A DNA stretch of 64,000 nucleotides, from assembly GCA_964615765.1 (NCBI GenBank), contig CAZTQN010000014.1, positions 1 through 64,000 on the forward strand. Direction: 5' to 3'. The notes under the pieces were generated by a model. The model made no database searches, was not told the origin of the DNA, and saw nothing but the letters and a program-made list of their open reading frames with translations. The DNA is from CAZTQN01 sp964615765 (GTDB lineage: Bacteria > Planctomycetota > Phycisphaerae > Phycisphaerales > UBA1924). The translations under genes were made by a program, and so were the position numbers. Below, piece by piece: positions 1 to 8,333 of this stretch. The stretch's first letter is position 1; every line of letters begins with the position of its first letter.

Positions 1-1
1 C

Positions 2-1399
2 AGCAAGTTCGTCAGCCGCAACCGCGTCGCGGTCATCGCGGCGACGCTCGGGCTCGTGGGCGTTGTCGCCGGGGGCGCGCTGGCGGCGGTCGCGTGGCGC
101 GGGGAGCAGGCCGCGCGCGTCGCCGAAGCCGCGCAGCGCCAAGCGGCGGATCAGCGCTTGGCCCAGGTCCGAGCGCTCGCCGAACGCTTCTTGCAGGACC
201 TTCGGAGCCGAGTCGAGAAGCGGAAGGGGCAGACGGAGTCGCTGCTGCTGCTGTCGGAGACAGCGCTCAAACTTCTCGACGAACTGCATTCGGAGTTTCC
301 GGACGATGCCGCGTTGAAGCAGGAGCTCGCGCGCGGGTATGTCAACATTGCCCGTGATCTCGCAGGAGTTCGCGGGGCGCGCGGTGGGGCGGTGGACACC
401 GCGCGGGATCTCCTCACAAGAGGGCTGAAACTGCGCGCGGAGCTGCACCAGGCCAGCCCCGCAGACATCACATTCCGGCGCGAGTATGTCGCCGCGCTCC
501 TCGAATCCGCGAATCTCTTCATGCGCATGAGCAACGTGCCTGCCGCAACGGAGGATGCCGATCGCGCCATCGCCATTGCCGAAGCCGGCGGCGACGACGC
601 CGGGCTCGCGCGTGTGCTGGCGACGTCGCACCAGCTTCGCGGCGACATCTCGCTGGAGAACGGCACGATCGATGACGCCGAGAAGCACTTCACACGCTCA
701 CTGCAGATCCGGCGAACGCGCTATGAGCAGAACAGCACCGACGCCAACGCCGCCCGCGAGTACACCAACGGTCTGGACCGGATGATGCAGCTCGCCCTAC
801 GGCGGGAGGACTGGCCGGCGGCCGAGGAGCTTGCCCGTCAGGTTCTGGCGATCCGCACATCGCTCGCCCGCCGCACCGACGCCGATGCAAGCACCCGCGC
901 CCTGAACGACTTAGCCCGAACGCAGTACAAGTTCGTCGGCGTGTTGCTCGATCGACCGACCGCAGACAGTAACGAACTGCTAACAGCGATCCAAAGCAGC
1001 GTTCGCACGCTCCAAGACCTTGCTCGCAGCGATCCTGCCGACGCTCGACTGGCGATGGAGCTCGCTACCGCCGCCCGCCTCCGTGCTCGCGTGCTGCTGC
1101 GACACGATCCGCCCGACCCCGCCGAAACCATGACGATGGCCACGCTCTCCGTAACCTCGGCGGCCGCTGCGTTGACCATCGACTCGCACGCGGCGGATCA
1201 CATGCTCGAGTTCGCGTTGGCACGCGAAGTTCAAGGCGACGTTGAACTCGCCACAAGCACCGCATCGGACGCGGTGGCTCGCGCTCGTGAGGCATTCCAG
1301 GAGAGCGAGCGCACCCTCCGCGAACTCTCCGCCCAGCAACCCACGAATGGCGAGATCGCGGCCGCATTGAAGCGCGTGGTCGCGAAACGTTCCAGATAA
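2..1399 (+). CDS. Membrane Ser/Thr protein kinase, C-terminal part with TPR region (5' truncated by window edge)
   Basis: The reading frame is open from base 2, so the gene begins upstream of the window. The first residues are a basic juxtamembrane stretch (KFVSRNRVAV) followed by a hydrophobic helix, then a heptad-rich Ala/Arg/Gln segment and about 400 residues of helical, TPR-like repeats. The same order (basic patch, one membrane helix, coiled coil, TPRs) follows the kinase domain of the complete kinase at 35761-38541, whose juxtamembrane sequence is very similar. I infer that the missing N-terminal half is a Ser/Thr kinase domain and that this part is the periplasmic or exported sensor/protein-interaction half. 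The kinase domain itself is not visible. The gene ends 37 bases before the histidine operon promoter, with no obvious intrinsic terminator between. Confidence 0.75.
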   Translation, partial: SKFVSRNRVAVIAATLGLVGVVAGGALAAVAWRGEQAARVAEAAQRQAADQRLAQVRALAERFLQDLRSRVEKRKGQTESLLLLSETALKLLDELHSEFPDDAALKQELARGYVNIARDLAGVRGARGGAVDTARDLLTRGLKLRAELHQASPADITFRREYVAALLESANLFMRMSNVPAATEDADRAIAIAEAGGDDAGLARVLATSHQLRGDISLENGTIDDAEKHFTRSLQIRRTRYEQNSTDANAAREYTNGLDRMMQLALRREDWPAAEELARQVLAIRTSLARRTDADASTRALNDLARTQYKFVGVLLDRPTADSNELLTAIQSSVRTLQDLARSDPADARLAMELATAARLRARVLLRHDPPDPAETMTMATLSVTSAAAALTIDSHAADHMLEFALAREVQGDVELATSTASDAVARAREAFQESERTLRELSAQQPTNGEIAAALKRVVAKRSR

Positions 1400-1436
1400 C
1401 CGCTCAATGCCCCGCAGCCGAGTACCGCCGCGGCGC

Positions 1437-1464
1437 TTGCCTACGGCTGCGGCGTCGCTATACT
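1437..1464 (+). promoter_or_regulatory. Sigma-70-type promoter of the his operon
   Basis: TTGCCT at 1437-1442 and TATACT at 1459-1464 are separated by 16 bases (4/6 and 5/6 matches to consensus). Only seven bases separate the -10 box from the ATG of the leader peptide, so the predicted start site (about 1471-1472) falls on or next to that ATG. The leader would then be translated from a leaderless transcript. Inferred from sequence only. Confidence 0.7.
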
Positions 1465-1471
1465 GTAAGAG

Positions 1472-1531
1472 ATGTTCTTCGCACCCGCCCAGCATCACCA
1501 TCATCATCATGCCACGAGCATGGCCGGGTGA
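1472..1531 (+). CDS. hisL: Histidine operon leader peptide (19 aa, six consecutive His)
   Basis: The short frame reads MFFAPAQHHHHHHATSMAG and stops with TGA. Six adjacent His codons (1493-1510) sit directly after the promoter and 40 bases before an intrinsic terminator, which precedes hisG. This is the classical arrangement for ribosome-mediated transcription attenuation: scarce His-tRNA stalls the ribosome on the His run. No Shine-Dalgarno is visible and the predicted transcription start is at the ATG, so initiation is probably leaderless. GGCCGG at 1522-1527, in the last codons, is exactly complementary to CCGGCC at 1576-1581 in the 5' arm of the terminator and is a candidate antiterminator strand. 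The peptide is too short for ordinary gene calling. Confidence 0.92.
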   Translation: MFFAPAQHHHHHHATSMAG

Positions 1532-1570
1532 TGGTGCGCTGAGGTCGCTTTGATCTGACTCGCAACCCAT

Positions 1571-1604
1571 CGACGCCGGCCTCGTGCCGGCGTCGTGTCC
1601 TTTT
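1571..1604 (+). terminator. his attenuator (intrinsic terminator)
   Basis: A perfect 10-bp stem (CGACGCCGGC, 1571-1580, with GCCGGCGTCG, 1586-1595) encloses a 5-base loop and is followed by TGTCCTTTT. It lies between the His leader peptide and hisG. The T tract is short (four T), so readthrough may be appreciable even under termination conditions. Confidence 0.85.
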
Positions 1605-1646
1605 GGACAACGCACGTCGGACGCAGGCCGGCATGGACACTCAACC

Positions 1647-2531
1647 ATGCCAGACCAGTCCCCCGTCGCCAACGCCCGTCCGCTCGAACTCGCACTGCCG
1701 AAAGGCCGCATGCAGGAGGGCGTATTCGCGCTTCTCGCCGGCGCGGGCATCCACGTGCGCAGCGGCAGCCGCGGGTACCGTCCATCCGTCTCGCTCCCCG
1801 GCATCCGCGCCAAGATTCTCAAGCCGCAGAACGTGGTCGAGATGCTGGCCGCGTCGTCGCGCGACGTTGGCTTCGCCGGCGCGGACTGGGTCAAGGAACT
1901 CGGCGTTGACCTCGTTGAAGTGCTCGACACCGGGCTCGACGCGGTCCGCCTTGTCGCGGCGGCGCCGACCGACCTGTTGGTGAACGGCCGCCTGCCCGAT
2001 CGACCGCTCGTTATCGCGTCCGAATACGAACGCATCACGCGCGACTGGATCCGCGCCCGCGGCATCCAGGCCAAGTTCGTGCGCTCTTACGGCGCCACCG
2101 AGGTCTTCCCGCCCGAGGACGCGGACGCGATCGTCGACATCGCCGCCACCGGCGACACGCTCAAGGCCAACGGCCTGATCGTGTTCGATGAGCTCATGAT
2201 CTCGTCGACGCGCCTGTACGCCAGCCGCGCCGCGTGGGGCGACCCAGTGCGAAGGGCCGCGATCGAGAAGCTCGCGCTCCTGCTCGGCTCCGTCCTGGAA
2301 GCGCGCCGACGCGTGATGCTCGAAGTCAACGTCTCGCGGGCGGCGCTCGAAAGCGTGATCGCCGTGCTCCCGTGCATGCGAGAGCCGACAATCTCAACAC
2401 TGCACGGCGACGCGGGCTACGCCGTCAAGGCCGCCGTGCCACGCGACCGCCTGCCGTTCATCATTCCAGAGATCAAGGCCAAGGGCGGCACCGACATCGT
2501 CGTCAGCCAGTTGTCGCAGATCATCCCATGA
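1647..2531 (+). CDS. hisG: ATP phosphoribosyltransferase, long form
   Basis: First enzyme of histidine synthesis: it joins ATP and PRPP to give phosphoribosyl-ATP. The 294-residue length and the C-terminal extension (about residues 215-294, with VKAAVPRDRL and KGGTDIVVSQLSQI) mark the long, hexameric form with a built-in ACT-like histidine-sensing domain, so no HisZ partner is needed. The N-terminal LALPKGRM and the DIAATGDTLKANG PRPP-loop region are typical. I chose the ATG at 1647; the frame is open upstream to 1584 but those codons lie in the attenuator. The stop overlaps the hisC start (ATGA, 2528-2531). It is first in a seven-gene operon controlled by the upstream leader. Confidence 0.95.
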   Translation: MPDQSPVANARPLELALPKGRMQEGVFALLAGAGIHVRSGSRGYRPSVSLPGIRAKILKPQNVVEMLAASSRDVGFAGADWVKELGVDLVEVLDTGLDAVRLVAAAPTDLLVNGRLPDRPLVIASEYERITRDWIRARGIQAKFVRSYGATEVFPPEDADAIVDIAATGDTLKANGLIVFDELMISSTRLYASRAAWGDPVRRAAIEKLALLLGSVLEARRRVMLEVNVSRAALESVIAVLPCMREPTISTLHGDAGYAVKAAVPRDRLPFIIPEIKAKGGTDIVVSQLSQIIP

Positions 2532-3730
2532 CACGCACCGCCGCACCAACCGCGTCAGCTAGACAGCGCCGCGCGGCACCCGCGCTGCCGTCGGCGCTTC
2601 CAACTGAACCGCCCATCGTACAACTCGCCGCCCGAGCTCGCGATCTTCAGCCGTACTCCGGCACGTCGTTCCCGGGCCCGATCGATCTGTACTTGGACGC
2701 AAACGAGGGCCCGCTGACACGCCGCCCGCCGCGTGTGTCGCCCGATCCCACCGGCGACCGCAGCCGCCGCTACCCGAGCACGACAACGCTTGAACGCGAA
2801 CTGGCCGCGTCGCTCGGCGTCTCGCCCGACCGCGTCATCGTCACATCGGGGGGCGACGATGCGATCGACCGCGCATGCCGCGCAACCCTCGAGCCCGGCC
2901 GCACGCTCGTGCTGCCGGTCCCGACGTTCGAGATGATCGATCGCTCCGCCGCCGCGGCGGGTGCTTCAATCATCCGAGTTCCGTGGACGGGCCCGTACCC
3001 ACTCCGCGCCGTCACCGACGCGATCGACGCTCGCACGGGCATGATCGCGCTGGTGTCGCCGAATAACCCAACTGGGGCCGTCGCTACCCGTCGCGATCTT
3101 CTGGCACTCTCAAAGGCCGCGGGCCGCGCACTCGTGCTCGTCGACCTTGCGTACACCGAGTTCGCGGACGAGGATCTGACGCCGATCGCCGCCGGGTTGC
3201 ACAACACCGTCATCATCCGCACGTTCTCGAAGGCCTACGGCCTGGCCGGCCTCCGCGTCGGCTACGCCATCGGTCCCGCGCCGGTCATCCGCGCGATGCG
3301 CGCCATGGGCTCGCCATATCCCGTCGCGGGCCCGAGCCTCGCCGCAGCCCGCGCTGCACTGCGAGACTCGGGCTCTCTGCGCCGTTCCTGCGACCGCGTC
3401 CGCACCGAACGCACCAGCTTGACGGCATTGCTCATCCAACTTGGGGCCTCGCCGCAGCCTTCGCAGGCCAACTTTGTCCTCGCTGAGTTCGCCGATGCAG
3501 CCCATGTCTGGTCCGAACTCGCCGCGCTCGGCATCGGCGTGCGCCGCTACCGCCCGGGCAGCGGCCTCGAACGGTGCCTGCGCATCTCCTGCCCGGGCTC
3601 GCGACCTGCGTTCACACGTCTCTGCAAAGCGCTCCGCGGTGTGCTCGCTGCTTCGGCCGCAAAGCGTTCACCATCCACCGCTTCCCCCTCGAAACTCCGG
3701 AGTATGTCCAATGACCGCACGCACGGCTGA
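2528..3730 (+). CDS. hisC: Histidinol-phosphate aminotransferase
   Basis: PLP-dependent fold-type I aminotransferase converting imidazole-acetol phosphate to histidinol phosphate, with glutamate as amino donor. LYLDANEGP near residue 55, SPNNPTGA near 178 and the PLP-lysine motif TFSKAYGLAGLRVGY (K235) are clear. It is 400 residues; the usual family length is about 350-370, and the extra residues are a disordered Ala/Pro/Arg N-terminal stretch (about 1-30) and a Ser/Lys-rich tail. The start overlaps the hisG stop by four bases, so translation is probably coupled. The 3' end overlaps hisB by 20 bases. Confidence 0.93.
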   Translation: MTRTAAPTASARQRRAAPALPSALPTEPPIVQLAARARDLQPYSGTSFPGPIDLYLDANEGPLTRRPPRVSPDPTGDRSRRYPSTTTLERELAASLGVSPDRVIVTSGGDDAIDRACRATLEPGRTLVLPVPTFEMIDRSAAAAGASIIRVPWTGPYPLRAVTDAIDARTGMIALVSPNNPTGAVATRRDLLALSKAAGRALVLVDLAYTEFADEDLTPIAAGLHNTVIIRTFSKAYGLAGLRVGYAIGPAPVIRAMRAMGSPYPVAGPSLAAARAALRDSGSLRRSCDRVRTERTSLTALLIQLGASPQPSQANFVLAEFADAAHVWSELAALGIGVRRYRPGSGLERCLRISCPGSRPAFTRLCKALRGVLAASAAKRSPSTASPSKLRSMSNDRTHG

Positions 3731-4298
3731 GTGGTCTCGCTCCACCGCCGAGACCACCATCTCCGTTTCCGTCAATCTCGACGGTCGCGGTGTTGCCGAC
3801 ATCCGCACCGGCATCGGCTTCTTCGACCACCTGCTTACAGCGCTCGCCCGCCACGCCGGCCTCGATCTCACGCTCTCGTGCAGCGGCGACCTGCACGTCG
3901 ACGATCACCACGTCGCCGAGGACTGCGCGCTCGCCATCGGTACCGCGATCGATCGCGCGCTCGGCGAACGCCGCGGCTTCGCCCGCTTCGGCAGCGCTTA
4001 CGCGCCACTCGACGAAGCCCTCGCCCGCGCGGTCATCGATCTCTCCGGTCGCCCGTTCGCATCGATCGACCTCGGCCTCCGCCGCGAGTCCATCGGCACG
4101 CTCTCGTGCGAGAACATCCCGCACGTGCTGCAATCGCTCGCCGTCTCGCTCCGGGCGGCGATCCACGTCGACGTCCTAAAGGGCGTGAACGACCACCACC
4201 GCGCCGAGGCCGCATTCAAGGCCCTCGCGCTCGCTCTCCGCGCGGCGATCGCTCGAACCACATCTGAAGATGTTCCGAGCACCAAGGGAGTGCTTTGA
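3711..4298 (+). CDS. hisB: Imidazoleglycerol-phosphate dehydratase (monofunctional)
   Basis: 195 residues, the normal size for the dehydratase alone; there is no N-terminal HAD phosphatase domain. It dehydrates imidazoleglycerol phosphate to imidazole-acetol phosphate. The duplicated metal-binding His motifs are present: FFDHLL near residue 41, DDHHVAEDCA near 66, and DVLKGVNDHHRAEAAFKA near the C-terminus. The ATG at 3711 matches the family N-terminus (RTAEWSRSTAETTI); longer upstream frames lie inside hisC. As HisB has no phosphatase domain here, histidinol phosphate must be dephosphorylated by an enzyme encoded elsewhere. Confidence 0.95.
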   Translation: MTARTAEWSRSTAETTISVSVNLDGRGVADIRTGIGFFDHLLTALARHAGLDLTLSCSGDLHVDDHHVAEDCALAIGTAIDRALGERRGFARFGSAYAPLDEALARAVIDLSGRPFASIDLGLRRESIGTLSCENIPHVLQSLAVSLRAAIHVDVLKGVNDHHRAEAAFKALALALRAAIARTTSEDVPSTKGVL

Positions 4299-4300
4299 GA

Positions 4301-4921
4301 ATGCCCACGCTCGCGATCATCAACACCGGGTGCGCCAACCTCGCCTCCGTCATCACAGCCTTCACGCGTCTCGGCGTGCCGCCCGTCGTCACCGACGCGC
4401 CCGAAGTCATCGCCACCGCGGACGCCGTCGTCCTTCCAGGCGTGGGGCACTTCGGCCCGGCAATCCGAGCCGTGCGTGAACGCGGGCTCGATCAGGCCCT
4501 GCTCGACCGCGTGCGCACCGATCGCCCGCTCCTGGGCATCTGTCTCGGCATGCAGCTTTTGTGCGATGGCAGCGACGAGTCGCCAGGCGATGTCGGCTTG
4601 GGCGTGATCCCCGGGCGCCACACGCGCTTCAACGGCCCTGCCCGCGTGCCGCAGATGGGCTGGAACACCATCACGCCATCCGCCGGGTGCACGCTGCTGC
4701 GCGGTACGTCCGTCTACTTCGCGAACTCGTACCGTCTCGCCGCACTCCCCGACGGCTGGTCGGGCGCACTCGCCGATCACGCCGGCCCGTTCGTCGCCGC
4801 CGTCGAACGCGGCTCATTCATGGCCTGCCAGTTTCACCCCGAGCTCTCCGGGCGCGACGGGCTCGCGCTGCTGCAGCGCTGGCTCGCCGCCGCACGCCTT
4901 GCGCCGGAGGTCGCATGCTGA
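4301..4921 (+). CDS. hisH: Imidazole glycerol phosphate synthase, glutamine amidotransferase subunit
   Basis: Class I glutamine amidotransferase that supplies ammonia to HisF. The catalytic triad is visible: nucleophile Cys in LLGICLGMQLL, and the His and Glu in CQFHPELS near the C-terminus. PGVGHFGPA forms the oxyanion-strand region. Length is about 206 residues, normal for the family. An AAGGGAG ribosome-binding site (4284-4290) is 10 bases before the ATG at 4301; an in-frame TTG at 4295 overlapping the hisB stop is the alternative start. The 3' end overlaps hisF by seven bases. Confidence 0.95.
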   Translation: MPTLAIINTGCANLASVITAFTRLGVPPVVTDAPEVIATADAVVLPGVGHFGPAIRAVRERGLDQALLDRVRTDRPLLGICLGMQLLCDGSDESPGDVGLGVIPGRHTRFNGPARVPQMGWNTITPSAGCTLLRGTSVYFANSYRLAALPDGWSGALADHAGPFVAAVERGSFMACQFHPELSGRDGLALLQRWLAAARLAPEVAC

Positions 4922-5676
4922 CCCGTCGTGTCATTCCATGCCTCGACGTTCGCGATGGTCGGGTCGTCAAAGGCGTGCGATTCCAGAACCTGCGTGACTC
5001 CGGCGACCCCGCCGAACTCGCGGCCGCCTACGAAGCCGCCGGCGCCGACGAGATCACGCTGCTCGATGTTTCCGCAACGCCCGAAGCGCGGCGATCCGCG
5101 CTCGGCGTCGTCGCCGCCGTCCGCTCCGTGCTGAGCATCCCCCTCACCGTCGGCGGCGGCGTTCGTTCTGTCGACGATGCCGAGCGCCTTCTCGCGGCCG
5201 GCGCCGACAAAGTCGGCATCAACACCGCCGCCGTGCACTCGCCCGAACTGCTGGCCCGCTGCGCCGACCGCTTCGGCGTCCAGTGCATCGTGCTGGCGAT
5301 CGACGCGGCTCGCACCACCAGCCTTGTTCCGTCATGGACCGTTGTCGTGCGCTCGGGCACGAACCGCACCGACCTCGACGCCGTGCGCTGGGCCGCCGCG
5401 GGCGCCGAGCTCGGCGCGGGCGAGATCCTGCTCACCAGTTGGGACCGCGACGGGACGCGCAGCGGCTACGACCTCGCTCTCATCCGCGCCGTCGCGCGGG
5501 CCGTTCCAATCCCCGTCATCGCCTCCGGCGGAGCCGCGACCAGCGATCACCTGCGCCAGGCCATCGAAGCCGGGGCCGACGCGGTCCTCGCCGCGGGCAT
5601 CTTCCACGACGGCGTGACCACCGTCTCATCCATCAAGTCCGAACTCGCCGCCTGCGGCGTGGAGGTGCGTCGATGA
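4915..5676 (+). CDS. hisF: Imidazole glycerol phosphate synthase, cyclase subunit
   Basis: TIM-barrel cyclase that uses ammonia from HisH to make imidazoleglycerol phosphate and AICAR. 253 residues, the standard length. The two catalytic aspartates are present in IPCLDVRDGRVVKG (near residue 11) and IVLAIDA (near 130). The phosphate-binding loops VGGGVRS, SWDRDGTRSGYD and IASGGAA are conserved. The start lies within the end of hisH, and the stop overlaps the start of the following gene (ATGA, 5673-5676), so the HisH-HisF partners and HisA are translationally linked. Confidence 0.96.
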   Translation: MLTRRVIPCLDVRDGRVVKGVRFQNLRDSGDPAELAAAYEAAGADEITLLDVSATPEARRSALGVVAAVRSVLSIPLTVGGGVRSVDDAERLLAAGADKVGINTAAVHSPELLARCADRFGVQCIVLAIDAARTTSLVPSWTVVVRSGTNRTDLDAVRWAAAGAELGAGEILLTSWDRDGTRSGYDLALIRAVARAVPIPVIASGGAATSDHLRQAIEAGADAVLAAGIFHDGVTTVSSIKSELAACGVEVRR

Positions 5677-6947
5677 TCGTCCCGTCCATCGATCTCATGG
5701 GCGGCCAGACCGTTCAGCTCATCGGCGGCCGCGACCACGCGCTCGACGCCGGCGACCCGCTTCCCATCGCGCAGCGTTTCGCGCTCGCCGGCGACATCGC
5801 CGTCATCGACCTCGACGCCGCGCTCGGCAAAGGCAGCAACGCCGCGCTGATCGAACCGCTCCTCTCGGTCGCTCCGTGCCGTGTCGGCGGCGGGATCCGC
5901 GACATCGCTACCGCGACGCGCTGGCTCGACTCCGGCGCTCGCAGCATCATCATCGGCACCGCCGCAACGCCAGAGTTCTTGTCGCAGTTGCCGCGCGAAC
6001 GTCTGATCGCCGCGCTCGACGCCGATCACGGCGAGGTCGTCGTCGAAGGCTGGCGCACACGCACCGGCGAGACCATCCTCGATCGGCTCCGTCGCCTTCG
6101 TCCCTACGTCGGCGGCTTTCTGATCACCTTCGTCGAACGCGAAGGCCGCCTCTCCGGCACCAATCTCGACCTCGTCCCCGCCTTGGTCGAAGCCGCCGGC
6201 GACTCGCGCGTCACGATCGCCGGCGGCGTCACCACGTGCGACGACATCGCGGCCCTCGACGCCATGGGCGCCGACGCGCAAGTCGGCATGGCCCTCTACA
6301 CCGGACGCATCGATCTCGCCGACGCCATCGCCGCGCCGCTCACATCCGACCGCCCCGACAAGCTGTGGCCGACGGTCGTGACCGACGAGCTTGGTGTCGC
6401 GCTCGGTCTGGCCTACTCGAGCGCCGAGAGCCTGCGCACCGCCGTGCGCACACGCCGCGGCGTATACCACTCACGCTCCCGCGGCTTGTGGATCAAGGGC
6501 GACTCCTCCGGCGACACGCAAGACCTGCTCCGCGTCGACCTCGACTGCGACCGCGACGCGATCCGCTTCACCGTCCGCCAGCGCGGGCGCGGCTTCTGCC
6601 ACAAGGCCACACGCACGTGCTGGGGCCCGGACCGAGGCTTGACGGCTCTCGAAGCGCGGCTGGACACCATCGCCCAGAGCGCACCTCCCGGCTCGTACAC
6701 CACGCGCCTTCTCGCCGACGCCGACCTGCTGCGCTCAAAACTCACCGAAGAAGCCGGCGAACTCGCCGACGCAGCGACGTCCGACCACACCGCCGCGGAA
6801 GCCGCGGATCTGCTGTACTTCGCGATGGTCGCGATGCAGCGGCGCGGCGTGCGTCTTGCCGACGTCGCCCGCATCCTCGATGCCCGCGCGCTCCGCGTTT
6901 CACGCCGACCGGGCAACGCCAAACCCCGCCCCGAGACCACCGCATGA
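5673..6947 (+). CDS. hisAIE: Trifunctional HisA-HisI-HisE fusion
   Basis: One 424-residue frame holds three histidine enzymes. Residues 1 to about 225 are the HisA isomerase barrel (IVPSIDLMGG, VGGGIRD, IAGGVTTCDDI, QVGMALYTGRI). Residues about 230-318 are HisI, phosphoribosyl-AMP cyclohydrolase (LWIKGDSSGDTQ; metal ligands in DLDCDRD near 289-295; zinc Cys/His in FCHKATRTCW, 309-316). Residues about 322-410 are HisE, phosphoribosyl-ATP pyrophosphatase (LTEEAGELADA near 358; AAEAADLLYF near 374). HisI-HisE fusions are common; a HisA domain on the same chain is unusual. Two HisA positions differ from the usual 'TDI.RDG' segment: it reads TFVEREG (152-158), keeping Thr but losing both Asp. The reading frame is unbroken through both junctions. 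The 3' end overlaps hisD (ATGA). Confidence 0.93.
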   Translation: MIVPSIDLMGGQTVQLIGGRDHALDAGDPLPIAQRFALAGDIAVIDLDAALGKGSNAALIEPLLSVAPCRVGGGIRDIATATRWLDSGARSIIIGTAATPEFLSQLPRERLIAALDADHGEVVVEGWRTRTGETILDRLRRLRPYVGGFLITFVEREGRLSGTNLDLVPALVEAAGDSRVTIAGGVTTCDDIAALDAMGADAQVGMALYTGRIDLADAIAAPLTSDRPDKLWPTVVTDELGVALGLAYSSAESLRTAVRTRRGVYHSRSRGLWIKGDSSGDTQDLLRVDLDCDRDAIRFTVRQRGRGFCHKATRTCWGPDRGLTALEARLDTIAQSAPPGSYTTRLLADADLLRSKLTEEAGELADAATSDHTAAEAADLLYFAMVAMQRRGVRLADVARILDARALRVSRRPGNAKPRPETTA

Positions 6948-8233
6948 GCCCCCCACTGCTCCGCATCATCAACGCATGCGATCTCCAAGACCGCCGCAGC
7001 TGCGCCGTCGACGCCGCGACGATGACACAAACGCAGGCGCTGCTGGACCAGATCACCACCGGCGGCGACGACGCAGCCCTCGCGCTCGCGCGCCGATTCG
7101 GCGATCTTCCCGATGGCGCACCCGCGATCCACACGCGTGCGGATCTCCGCCGCGCGCTCGACGCGCTCCCGCGAGCCGATCGTGCTGTGCTCGAGCGCAC
7201 CGCCGAACGCATCCGCGTGTTCGCCCAATCCCAGCGAGCCAGCGTGCGCGACCTCACGGTCTCGATCGCCGGCGGCGAGGCCGGGCACACGTTCGTCCCT
7301 GTGTCGGCGGCGGGCTGCTACGCACCCGGCGGCCGCTTCCCGCTGCCATCGTCCGTGCTCATGACCGCCGTCACCGCCCGTGTCGCGGGTGTCGCCGCCG
7401 TCTGGGTCGCTTCGCCCAAGCCGACCGCGCACACGCTCGCCGCCGCGGCCCTCGCCGACGCCGACGGCCTCCTCGCCATCGGCGGCGCTCAAGCCATCGC
7501 AGCGCTCGCTCGCGGCCTCCTCGGCGTGCCGCGTTGCGATGTCATCGCCGGTCCCGGCAACAAGTGGGTCACCGCGGCCAAGCACCTGCTCTCCGGCGAC
7601 GTCGGCATCGACATGCTCGCGGGACCCTCCGAACTCGTGATCCTCGCCGACGACTCGGCCGACCCCGACATTATCGCCGCCGATCTGCTCGCGCAAGCCG
7701 AGCACGACGACGACGCCGTCCCGATCCTCGTCTCCACCAGCGCTGACCTTGTGAACCGCGTCGATGGTGCGCTGAGCGCGCAACTCGCGACGCTCCCCAC
7801 CGCCAGCACCGCTCGTGCGGCTCTTTCCAACGGCTTCGCGGTGCTCGCCGAGTCGGTCGCGCACGCGGCCGCGATCTGCGACCGGCTCGCCCCGGAACAC
7901 CTGGAGCTGCTCGTCCGCGACGCGCCGAGCCTCGCTCGCACGATCACCAATGCGGGCGCCATCTTCGTCGGCGCTCGCTCCGCCGAAGTGCTCGGCGATT
8001 ACGGCGCCGGACCGAACCACGTCCTGCCCACGGGCGGCACGGCCCGCTTCCGTGCCGGCCTGTCGGTGCTCACGTTCCTCCGCTGCCGCACGTGGCTCCG
8101 CGTCGACTCACCCACCGCCGCCGCCGAGTTGATCGACGACGCGGTCGCGCTCGCCCGTATGGAAGGTCTCGAAGCCCACGCACGGTCCGCGGAACGACGC
8201 CACGCACCGCGCGGGGACACCCGTGTGCAGTGA
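6944..8233 (+). CDS. hisD: Histidinol dehydrogenase
   Basis: Last enzyme of the pathway: oxidises histidinol to histidine with two NAD+ and zinc. 429 residues, the usual length. AGPSELVILAD, the zinc-binding AQAEHDDDA segment, APEHLELL, GAGPNHVLPT and the C-terminal EGLEAHARSAERR are all typical; the zinc and catalytic Glu/His positions appear intact. It starts within the stop of the fusion gene (ATGA) and ends the seven-gene run. It is convergent with rtcR, 100 bases downstream. Confidence 0.96.
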   Translation: MSPPLLRIINACDLQDRRSCAVDAATMTQTQALLDQITTGGDDAALALARRFGDLPDGAPAIHTRADLRRALDALPRADRAVLERTAERIRVFAQSQRASVRDLTVSIAGGEAGHTFVPVSAAGCYAPGGRFPLPSSVLMTAVTARVAGVAAVWVASPKPTAHTLAAAALADADGLLAIGGAQAIAALARGLLGVPRCDVIAGPGNKWVTAAKHLLSGDVGIDMLAGPSELVILADDSADPDIIAADLLAQAEHDDDAVPILVSTSADLVNRVDGALSAQLATLPTASTARAALSNGFAVLAESVAHAAAICDRLAPEHLELLVRDAPSLARTITNAGAIFVGARSAEVLGDYGAGPNHVLPTGGTARFRAGLSVLTFLRCRTWLRVDSPTAAAELIDDAVALARMEGLEAHARSAERRHAPRGDTRVQ

Positions 8234-8285
8234 CCCTTACAAGGACACTGTCACCACGGTCTCGACTCCCGGGTACCTGGTCGGC

Positions 8286-8305
8286 CGGCTGCCCGTAAGC
8301 AGCCG
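8286..8305. terminator. Candidate hairpin between convergent hisD and rtcR
   Basis: CGGCTGC (8286-8292) pairs with GCAGCCG (8299-8305) around a 6-base loop. It lies in the 100-base gap between two convergent genes, where a bidirectional terminator would be expected. No T tract follows on either strand, so its function is uncertain. Confidence 0.35.
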
Positions 8306-8333
8306 CGCGACATGCGCAGCGTCGGCGTCGGCG

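Noticed and set aside
1458..1646. T-box or other riboswitch in the his leader
   Set aside because: No T-box consensus bulge is visible; the six-His peptide plus terminator explains the region.
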